From NCBI GenBank assembly GCA_009869945.1, contig WIXG01000014.1, forward strand, positions 62,001 to 126,000: 64,000 nt of DNA, in the 5' to 3' direction. Each line of letters opens with the position of its first letter. The stretch's first letter is position 1. The position numbers and the translations under genes were made by a program. Source of the DNA: Mesaphorura yosii. Taxonomy: Eukaryota; Arthropoda; Collembola; Poduromorpha; Tullbergiidae. Below, piece after piece: positions 50,701 to 61,200 of the stretch. The notes under the pieces were generated by a model, which made no database searches, was not told the origin of the DNA, and saw only the letters and a program-made list of their open reading frames with translations.

Positions 50701-51036
50701 TACATGCATAACACTTCTATTTATACAACATGAGCGTGGCGTAAATTAAGCGTGATACATTTCGATTAAAAACTGGTTCATGAATGCATTTCATGTGAAG
50801 TGAGTTGCATTTGTAAGTGCCTGTTATTTAGATCATCTCATTAGCATGAGACACGATGAGATGCATTATTGTGCAAAGAAGTCAAAACCTTTTAATCTTT
50901 CACAGTAATCACATTCGTGAAATCTCGTTTATGTTTAATTATGTCCTGCTACTTGTAACCTGCATGATGCTTTTAATCGTGAGGTAGATCTTGCTGCGCT
51001 TAATGTCTCAATTTCATTAGCCATTATGCATTAAAG

Positions 51037-51048
51037 CCCAAATTTGGG
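51037..51048. repeat. perfect 12-bp palindrome CCCAAATTTGGG
   Basis: A self-complementary dodecamer. The related word CCAAATTTGGGAG recurs at 63207-63219, so it may be a repeated protein-binding site or chance. Confidence 0.35.
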
Positions 51049-52111
51049 AGCATTTGTATGGTCGGGTCATGTAATTGTAGCCTTGCAACTGCAAATAAGG
51101 TACCGTCATCTAGAATGCAGTCTCGATCTTGTCTTTAGCAATTTTAAGATATGGGTCACAAGAACGCCTGCAGACCTCGACAACACATGCTAAAAATAAT
51201 CTACGCACCGAATACCAAATGGGAGCACAACATTTCTACGGCGCTCTTAACATAAACGCGAATCGGGCTGGATGCAAATCAGAGTTCGGGCACTCGCATC
51301 AGAAGAAACAACGTAATGCCAATTAGCGATCGAATAGTTACTCGCCGGCCGGGTTCCACATTCAAATTAATTAAAATTAATACACATGTTAAATTAACAA
51401 ATGAATTTGCGTAACTGTTGACGCTTTACAAATCATGAACAGCCACAGCACATTTAAATCAGGCAATATTCTAAAACCAGAGCTATGACAAACGTGGCAT
51501 TGTGAAGTAAGGCAATGCTCACGTTCTAGTTTTTCGATTCTTACAAGGAACGATTCAACTCCCTGGTGAAATCAAACCTATTCCATGGGTCCGTATAGCG
51601 GAAGAACTCGCGCTTTGAAAGCAGTTGACAAATTAATTCATGGAACTTTCCCCTGAGTAGAAATTCGCGTGACTTTCTGACTTGCTTTATTTTCGCATAT
51701 TTGAATTCTGGGTACCTCACATTACAACACTCCCTCATGAATAACTATTCTGTGGTCGGAAGTGGTTGTATTTTGCAAATGTTCAATATCCCACGTCCAA
51801 TCATGAGAACTTGGACCATGTGTCCAAATTACAAAGAAAAGCTGAACAGCTGTGCTCTGGGTGGACGACGCAGTTAGAAAGCAGACACCAAGGAACTCTA
51901 CAGCGTCAACGTGGCTGGAGTTCAAAGCTTCTTTGTGCAAATAAGGGACCAATACTTAGACATCTCTACTTCATTCTGTTCTATTTCATTCTTTTCTAAT
52001 TTTGTCTTATTCTTAACTTCATACAGTTCAATAATTAAAATATTTAGATGGTATGCATGATCTATCTCGCTGAGAACATTAAGAAATCAAGCCAATTCAT
52101 TCTGGTTAGAG

Positions 52112-52117
52112 TTTATT
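52112..52117 (-). terminator. poly(A) signal of the DHCR7 gene
   Basis: TTTATT on the plus strand is AATAAA on the minus strand, 34 bp past the DHCR7 stop codon. Confidence 0.55.
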
Positions 52118-52150
52118 TTTTGCATTTGTCACAAGCAGAGTGTAGATACA

Positions 52151-55100
52151 TTAAAATAAATATGGAATTAAGCGATACTTGACCTTGTTACAGTACAATT
52201 CCCAACCTTTGCCATACTTCACCTTGCATTTCTCCTCATCCCTGAAAATTCTGTGAAGCAGAAGGGCAAGAAGGAAAAGAAAGTACGCGTATGGCGAAAG
52301 TCCATACTGAAATCCGGCTGAACAGCTCCAACAAAACGCCGCTGCAAGTTCGAATGTGTAGTTTATTTTCCTGGCAATTCCCCACCAACCCGAGAGCAGT
52401 AACTGCGTTTCCCTCTTCTGGCCATTGACAAGCGTGTAAGTGACCTTCATGGTCTTGGGAGGCTGTCGCCAGATCTATATGCATACAATAATGAATTAAA
52501 AACACAAGAAACCAGAACACCTTCGCAGAAGGTTCCGCAACTCATACACTAAAGCAAATGATCATCAATACAAACTGAAGTATTGAGAATTTGATTATTC
52601 AGGCCCATATCATAGCAACGCACCCTCAAATATTGAACGAAGAGTTCGAACCTCTCATCATAGAGCTTTCCAAGTTAATGAGAAACTAGCTCTACTAGGA
52701 GAATTACATTCACTTGACTATAATTTTCGTCATGTTCATTCTTTTACCCATGATTGGATTCGTTCATGCGTAGTCGACGTACTTTATATAATTTGTTCTC
52801 TCGCTTCAAGACTTCTGAATACAGCATATCTTTCCAACGATTCTAACTGAAGCATTAGACGCTGCACAGTTACACTGAGGAAGCGTGGAATCCGACTCTT
52901 CAAAATCTTCTTCCAGTCTAAAGAAATTCTCCTGACGCTGAACCGAGGAGCATAGTTTACAACCAAACAGAGTCAAGTCAAAGTCACTTGATATGATAAA
53001 TTATGCAATGGAATATTCAAAAGGTTCTCCTCTTTATTTTGTCCCTACAGACCTGAATTGTGAATGCGACATGGCATACAATTAATGTAGCACACAAGAA
53101 AAGAAATCAGCTCGTATATTCTTTCTGGAGCTTAATTTATTGCTTTGCTGGATACACTTTGAGGTTAACAGCTTTTCCTTAATCTCTGAACTCTGGTAAT
53201 CCTGCACGACCCACACATGTGGCGCACATTTTTTGGCTCCGGGGTTCAGGTTTCAGAATCTGCAAAAACTCTCTGTTGCGACTTCTTTTCTTTTTGCAGA
53301 GTTATTCCTCATACTACATCCTGAACCGTTTTATTATGTGCCTGATGTGTCGCGAAACCATATTTTATATCTCCTGTTGGAAGGAAGCAATCCGTACAGA
53401 AGTGCTTGTTTATTCCCTGGCATAAAAGTTTCCAAGTCATCAGCGTTAAAGTTACCTCTCAGTTTACTGGAACGAATCAGAAGAAAGTGAAGGAGCGTTG
53501 AAGCCATTATCAAAAAGCCATCTCATGGCTGAGGAGTGTCAACTGAGGCGAATCTGTGCGCTGGCGGCAGTAACTTTGGTCGTCTGATAATGTGGTTAAG
53601 AGTGAAACTGTTTATTACGAATGCAGAACTAACAAATAAAGAAGAAACGAGCTCGGATTGTTTTATTTTGCGAAGCTACTTGCCACGATTACGACTTTCT
53701 CCTTTCCATTTTTATGAGTCCTGTTTTATAATTTTGTTTATGGCCTGCTTCGAAATTGCATTTCGGGAGAAGCAATCATTGAATTAGTTTTACATTGGAG
53801 CCAATTGCTGGAAATGCATTTTGTATTTATTTCCACTCGAGCACTCAATCGCAAGTTTACTGCTTGAGGCTGGGCCAGTCACTATACTTCGCAACAAATT
53901 AAGTTACGCGTAATTTAATTCCATGAATAGACGGCTCTCGGGTTTGGTTTTATCACCAAGACAAGAGTGCAGGACGAACTTGACAGAAAGTTCCGAATGC
54001 TGCTTGGAACCAACCGCGCCAGATGAATTAACCTAATTCCCTCGTTTAACTTGTCCAATTAGGAGTTTCAGCTTACTTACCCGACAGTTCTTGCCTTCGC
54101 TTGTCCGAAATACTTCTTTCTGTCGATCCACGTCATAGTTGTAGTAAATCGACGCGAGTCCCAACAGGAAAATGACCGTAGCTGAGAAGAGTCCGCAGTG
54201 ACTGGGATGAGCCACAAGGTAATAGGATGGAAATGTGTACATTGAAGGAACCCAAACGAGACAACCCCAGCAAATGTAGTATCCAGCTCGGTCTAGTGTG
54301 ATGTCCAAAGTGTTGAAGTAGCCAGTCTCCCAGCGATAGAATTTGTACAAATAGACAGTCTGAAGGAGCACGCTGGTCAAAAGACCGGCATCGAATCCAT
54401 TAATTTGATAGCTTGCACCAAATGAGACCAAAATTAGCCATTGCCACATCATTAAACCGATCCGGCAGTTAGTAAGCTGTTTCACATCAACACCGAGAAG
54501 GCGAGGGTGCAGCTCCATGCCACGATAGAACTCATGGGCCAACGGAAATTTCTGAACGAAAAATTAACTGTTGGATATTGTTCTGTAGAGAGTTCTTTGA
54601 TACGAGTACATTAAATTGTATAATCAATTTGGGGGATTTGCCATGAAATAGATAGTCATTCTGATTTTTGTATGGTTAAAAAGATAATCCCTGTTCCAGT
54701 AGTCGGAATTTGGAATTCTTACTTCTGAAAGGAGATACGGATCCTTTTCCTCCTTCTTGAACTTTGCTTTCATGAGCAAAAATGCGCACAGGCCAAATGC
54801 GAAAATGTTGAGTACGCCAAGTATGGGACCGGCATTTTCATAAATTCGTAAGCAAATGTCAGGGGTGAAGTACACGACCCATCCGAACATGGAGAGACTC
54901 GCGAAATAGTATAGCTCGCCGTTTGCCTGAACGGAGAATGCATGCAATAAATGGTACATAGAACATCCAAATTTAAAATTTTGTTGTCTCCGAGGGTTAC
55001 CTGGTAAATCGGAACGTAGCCAAAACTGGTTGCCGGTCCATTAAATTTTTTGGATGGTACCCACAGCCAAATCAGGGCCCAAAGTATCACCCATAAAACA

Positions 55101-55261
55101 AGCTTCCATGCAAATGAGTTTCCAAAAATGAAGGAATATGCAAATGACTTGGCCGGGTTTCCCATGTATGCCAATATTTGGACAAGGAGCGTAAACAACA
55201 TCAAAAACACGGGTGGCACCACATGATAATTGATGAACTTGTTCAGCGTTGTGGAAGCCAT
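52151..55261 (-). CDS. DHCR7: 7-dehydrocholesterol reductase (ERG4/ERG24 family)
   Basis: ER membrane enzyme that uses NADPH to reduce the C7-C8 double bond of 7-dehydrocholesterol. Four exons on the minus strand, 55001-55261, 54723-54926, 54081-54551 and 52151-52474, all in phase 0, give 419 residues. Exon 1 starts with a hydrophobic helix (VVPPVFLMLFTLLVQIL) and has GPATSFGYVPIYQANG across the first junction. Exon 3 has HEFYRGMELHPRL, LDRAGYYICWGCLVWVPSMY and YNYDVDRQKEVFR. Exon 4 has LLLSGWWGIARKINY and the second family signature LLLHRIFRDEEKCKVKYG, ending RLIPYLF. These phrases match DHCR7 rather than lamin B receptor or the C14 reductase. It is somewhat shorter than the human protein (475), mostly at the N-terminus, so an upstream exon could be missing. 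The last intron is 1.6 kb. The gene stands alone in a gene-poor region. Confidence 0.92.
52475..54080 (-). other. last intron of DHCR7
   Basis: GTAAGT donor and CATATAG acceptor, phase 0. Plus-strand frames at 53219-53787 have no recognised domain. Confidence 0.7.
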
Positions 55262-58200
55262 TTGTGCTGACACTGCCAACGATCAAGTTGAGACTTTAAG
55301 CCAATAAACTAGACTCACGAATTTGCCTAATGCCTTCGGAAAATAGCGTAACGACACTCTGATGACTAGTCTGGGTTTAACGTTCCAGACAGGCAAACTT
55401 CACAACGCTGTGTCATTATCCTGCGCACGTGGCAACTTAATGACACAAGCGAACAATATGATGGTCAATATTGTTGACCGGACTTCTTGTATGCCGAGCA
55501 GATACGAAGCACCTGTCGCTTCAATGTTATCTTGTTATTTGCTAGTAGTAGTTATAATGTAAGTCAGCGTGCAGCAAATAATATTAACAAGAGCTTCCTC
55601 ATGGAGCACACAAAAACATTCATTTGCAAAGTTACATAAGAGAAGCACAATTAAGTGAACAGTATTACCGGGTTATTGTGTGCGCGTGTGATATAGCGAG
55701 GTTGATATGAATGACTTCATGATTACGCAATATAAATCCGCGATCAAGTGTCAAGACCAACCATACATAAAAAATGTGAAGCACGGTACAATCACCAAGC
55801 GCTTGCCAGTTCATACAGGTGAATTGAGATTGCATTCATTTAAAAGCCTTTCCAATTTCGAACGTGCGTCCAATGTAGCGGGAATTCAATCTAACCAGCA
55901 CCTAGAATACTGCCTTTTGATTGAAACCTATCCTTTAGATTGCAGAACTTGCAGCTAAAATGAATTAATGCCAATTCTGAGCGTCAAATCCACTTCGATC
56001 CATGTTCCAAGTTCTGACCAACATGCTGATTCAATTATTAGTTTAACAATATGAATTTACTGCTTTAAGTTTTACTAGTACGTCGGACTTGAGGCACATT
56101 TCAGATTTCTTTAAGAGTGCAGCTCAAAATGTATTCGACAGTTAGAATTAATTCTATAATTTAAATCTTTTATAAACTAATAATACATTTAACGACAGGC
56201 TGAAGGAGGTTGGCAAAAGCTTGCTAATGCGAGAGATTTGTAGCGAAGTTTTACTCCACACTGCGCCTCAGCGTCAAAACTACTTCGTGGCTGTTTGCCG
56301 GTTACAGTTCTAGATGGAGATGAGTGCTCACTGCAGAATTGAGAACTCCTTTATCGTGACTTTTATCATGCGTCAACTTTCAGAAACACAGTCAAAATGT
56401 GAACACAGTCCGTCTACTTGACATAACTATGCTCATTCGTTAAAATTTTTTAAAAATCGAAATCAATTACTGACTCAAACATAAGTGCAGCTGACTCTGG
56501 CACTTTTTGCAGCTTCAACGCCAGGTCTCAGGTCTAGGAAATGAGATCAGTCAATTATCGCTTTGTTTGTCTACCCAGAAATCTCCAGTTTACTCAGCAC
56601 TCTGCAATCATGTCCTAACGGCAGCTTCTTAAAAAATATTCGGATTTGATGATAAAATGCTGCAAACTGCAAACACGCACTGCCACACTATGCGACAGAC
56701 TTGTGTTTTCAATTCTCAGATCGCAGCAAGTTGTGTCGTGCAATATTGTGAGCGAAATTGGCTTGAATGAAGAAGAGGAAGATGAGATGAGGAGATCGAT
56801 GTAGACTTTCAGCCACAACACGCATTGAATACTAACCAGATTAGATTCGTTTTGTTTCCAGACTGCGCTGCTGTCTCCGTCTCTTCTTTATCTTATTTAC
56901 CTCCCGCTCGCTTTCGTTCGTTTCTTCCTGGTTGGGGAGTCTTTTCCCCTGTCTGTTTGCTTGCCAACCACCAACCCTCACCAAAAATTGGAGTGCTAAG
57001 TATTCGAGCAGTACTAGGCGGTTGGGTGAGGTTTTATGGTGGGAAGTGTAGCTGGAACAATGAATACAATCCTCCAAAGGTCATTTCTTGCCCACCTCAA
57101 CTTGGAACATTGCATTATCGACGTTTCCCGTCTCATTTCGTAAACTCTTTAAGTCGTGCTTGAAAACCAATTTTCATTGCTAGAAACGCATGCATGAACT
57201 TTATTATTAGATTTATTATGAATCGATTGTGCATTACAGCCCGCCACAAGTTGCATTCGATGTGGAATGTCCCTCACCCTCTCTCATCGCTACATGGTTG
57301 AGTAAATTGGATTGGAAAGTTCCATTAAACCAAAATTGGGGCCCGTTTACTTCCTTCCTCTGATTAGTTTCTTGTCTACCTGTTGTAGAATGCATTTAGT
57401 AACAACGACAAGGAGGGTGAAGTCGCACGCGTACGGATTCAGTCGCGTAGGTTAGTTATCATTGATGGCATTGCATGGCAGCAGCGAGTAACTCATGCGT
57501 GCATTGTGCATACTTGAATCTGTCGAGAGAAGAATGGAACACGTGCGAGTGAAGTCAATCCCATCTTGTTCAGAAGCAATATAATTTGCGTGCAGGGAAA
57601 GCGAAAGCCAAGGCAAGGTGACTGGCTACACACTGCGCTATGCTCCATGCACAGTGATCCGACACTCAGAGGGTGGGGGGAGAGAACGAGAAAAATTCCG
57701 AATTATCCAACTTCGGTGAGTGTACGAGGAAGGGTCAATTATATTGCTACAAAACTGCAGTTTTACTGCCGCACATATTTCCCACTACGGCTTCAATTAT
57801 GTTCCTACGCACTACACTCTCTTCTTTTACAACGCTCAAGCCCTAAAATTCTTGCAAACAAATGCGGAAAAAATGGGAAAGAAAGAGCGTAAGGCATTTT
57901 TATTGAGTAAAAAAAGAAAGTTTCAGTTTCCATCTTCAATTCGTTTGGGATTCAGGTCTAAGCGTTTAACACGTTACTCCATCGCTGGACAGAGAAGAAT
58001 CCTCTTCATGTACAATAATCCATAAAAGCGCACGAGATAACTTGCTTCTTCGGTATTCAATCAAATGGGACGTTTTATTCAGGCTGTCTTGCATCGTGTT
58101 CGGATAAATGACAAATGTTTAAGGCCAGATATCAGATCTCGCGTCACAACTTCAGTAGCCTGGCATATGGGCCTTCTAATGATCCGTTCCAAGCACGAAA

Positions 58201-61200
58201 TGCAATAGCAATCCTCCAAATTCACAGTGCATGTATATGCGTCGTATCGTGGCTCTAGTCTCGTGTATGCGTTGTGCAACATTTGATATTTGGATTCAGA
58301 GGGATGGAGCACTATGAATAAACCCTTGTCTGCAGTCTGAATCATGCTGGCAATGCGGTACCTATCCATAAGAATGAGTCTATCAACATGGATTTGTCGT
58401 GATAGTTCTCATTCCACCGATCCGTTGTTATCCAACCTGCTATTCTTACTCATTCCGCGCATTAGAGCCGCTGCTCTTTGTTTGTTCTCTGGGACTGAGC
58501 TGTTTCGTTGTTGTCTCCTCTTGATGCGGCATGAGTCATTCATGAGTTCATGAGATTTCCAATTTGAAACCGAAAAAGAGAGAAAACGCATGGGAAAAGT
58601 TGCTGACTACGGTTTCACTCCGATATTATATATTTTTATAATATATTAGGAACTGAGTCACTCGTCGTCGCTGGTGTGCTGCCAGACAGTAGAAAAGGAA
58701 CCGGCGAGGAGAAAGGAAGCAAAAGAGAAAGGGTAGGACGCATCGTAAAAGGAAAAGTCAAGTTTTCCAAGGAACTACAAAAGAGGTTTGATTAAGTTGA
58801 CCTTTCCGCCATTCTCACTTGATTCGATTTAACCAAAATTTCACGTAAACTATTCGCTGTTCTCAATTTTCATTTATCCATTTTTATTCACAGAATCACA
58901 ACAGCTTCAGAATCCACAACGATTTCATATTTTTGGATTGCAATATTGAACCAACAATTGAAGAGAATATTAACCAGGCCAGGATTCAAAATGAGCTTTT
59001 TAAGACGGGAGGAAGACGGTTCGCCAAGAAGGTAAGCGATAAATTTCTTCCTATTCTGCCTGCCGACAATACGTGAAACACGGTGAATGCCGGTAAATCG
59101 ATATTCTGTCTCCTTACCGCATTTTCTGTTCACAAGTTTACAACCTGTGCGTCCTTTACTAATAATGGTCCTTTCGTGTTTTAATGACAAAAAATGAATC
59201 TTACGACTTGTAAGTTACGAGGGCGCGGACAGTTTAAGAATACTTTTGAGAATTCATCTGCCCTTCTGCATACCCTGCAATTGTCTCATGCTTCGGCGGC
59301 CTTACAACTGGATGACAGCATACACTGACGAGTGAGGTCATAAAAACACTATGAAGAGCGAATTTGAGGGACTATGCTCAGAAGTCGCAAGTTCGTCCGT
59401 GTTAAGACCAGCTTGTCGAAATTTCTCAAGAAATCCAAATTATTCCTGCAAAAGACATTAACAAGAACTTAAATTGGTGTAACCCATAACGGAACGAAGC
59501 AAACTCTCGTAAAAAGGGACTACTTTGGGATTGCTGATGGAATTACAGGGGAAGCAGGCTCGAAATTGCGTTCAAACTGAAGTATTATGAAAATAATATT
59601 AACATTTGCTGCACATTTGTACATTTTATTTTTACGGCTTTGTATACTGTGGAAGCAACGCTAGAATGCGAGCGCAAAGAAAGAAAGTATCTTGTTTTGC
59701 TTGGCCCTGTCACCTTCGGTGGGCAAATCCTAAGTATGAGATTCAAATCCTGAACGCAATTTGGGTAAAAGTGCCCGAGACGTAGAGAAAGGCTTTGAAT
59801 CTTTGATTTCAGCTCACGTACCCCTTTCGTCAGTGCATTTCAATCGCAATTGGCAAGGAAACAACCAAAGCCTGTTTATGGTCCATTTTAAAAATTTCAG
59901 TTCATATACTTGCCAAGAAACTACACTCAACGCCAAAACTCTGTGATAATTGCTTTTCATCTGTGACGGAGTTATGATAGGGTAGGAATCACGCAAAACT
60001 GCCCAGCCAGGCACAGCATCCCTTCATCGTAATTGCTTACCGCCATCGCATGGCTCGAACTGCTATGAGTGATGAGTTAATGAGTGGCATGATTCATGGC
60101 TTTCACATTGATTTCTTGACTCAGGCAACTTTCAATCGGTGAAGTGCCTTTGTTTGTAGAATTGTACCTTGTTTACAGAACGGGCAGGCCGTGTACAATT
60201 TCAGTGTGCAAACTTAACAACTTCATTAACATTTCTAAGTAGTTGTAAAGTGGAAGTTGGCTGAACATTTTATGATTCATGACGAGCATTTACATGTTCG
60301 CATTTCGATAGGTTCGAACACAAGTATTTGCAAAACTCATGAAATCAGACGATATTTGACTTCTCGTATTTCTTAATGTCTGAGAACTGCGCAAGGCGCC
60401 AATGCCATTGACTTGCTGAAAGACTGACAATGCTGAGTTCAGGGTTTATCATAAATCAAGCGTACATGGTTTCGTGGTTTCATGTGTCTCGGTGCTTCTG
60501 ACAAGTTACTCTTCATTTCCTTTGTTCTCTGGCGATCCCATTTGCTGATTCTTATCTCAAAGCGCCAATTATTTATGTTGACAGGTTGTTTTGCTGAAAA
60601 GCTATAAATAATTTAAACTCAGAAATGAGACATGAGAGTAGAAAATCCTCCTTGTATGATTTTATTGGACGTAAAGATATAATTCAGGTTACTTCAAGTC
60701 ATGTCGCAGTATGCGAAAATGGGATTGGCACAGCAAGAAACAATTGGCGACGAGAAAAGAAGAGGAAATACATTAAGACGGCAATTAATACTTTACTGGG
60801 TACAAGTTCCCCAATATAATAATTAATGATCTTTGTCACCGAGTCTCTAAACTCATGCAGACCCTGTGAACAATGTTTTAAGTATGCTCAAGTAAAAAAA
60901 ACGTCTTCAAGGATGGAGTCATGATCTTCCGAGTCAGCAACAGAGTTAGTAAATCCGCAGATTCGTTGTCCCTCGATTTTGATTCTGGTTCAATCTAGCG
61001 TTTTCAGTGCTCTTTTGTGTGTCACAGATGTCTTGAATAAAGTTTCAGAATCTGCAAGAAAAGTAAACATGATATCAGTATAACCAAATAAGTCCATGAA
61101 AGAGAACAACTACCTACCTAATTTTATTGCACAACATTTTAGCACTCGCGTTTTCTTTACGGTTGGGTACTTTCAACTGCGCAAAAGTTGCCGTAAAATT

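Larger units (their letters stand above)
41268..52150. other. about 10.9 kb gene-poor region
   Basis: No frame here has a recognisable domain. The longest orphan frame, 50250-50657 (+), has no usable ATG near its start and is hydrophobic or Asn/Ser-rich. The DNA is rich in TAATTA- and ATGCAAAT-like words, for example a dense TTAATTAAAATTAAT cluster near 51364 and octamer-like sites near 45856, 48680 and 51283. That is compatible with a regulatory landscape but is not proof. No tRNA or transposon was identified. Confidence 0.35.

Noticed and set aside
52640-52662. T-arm-like AGAGTTCGAACCTCT, possible tRNA
   Set aside because: The stem is imperfect, and there is no acceptor stem, D arm or anticodon arm upstream.
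52151-55261. Lamin B receptor or C14 sterol reductase as identity of the ERG4/ERG24 gene
   Set aside because: No N-terminal Tudor region, and the wording of the C-terminal half follows DHCR7.
56825-57163. 112-codon plus-strand frame
   Set aside because: Begins without ATG, has no domain, and is matched by an equally long minus-strand frame, as expected by chance.
58888-59190. 100-codon basic minus-strand frame
   Set aside because: Its opening codon is TTG, and no domain, start or splice partner is visible.
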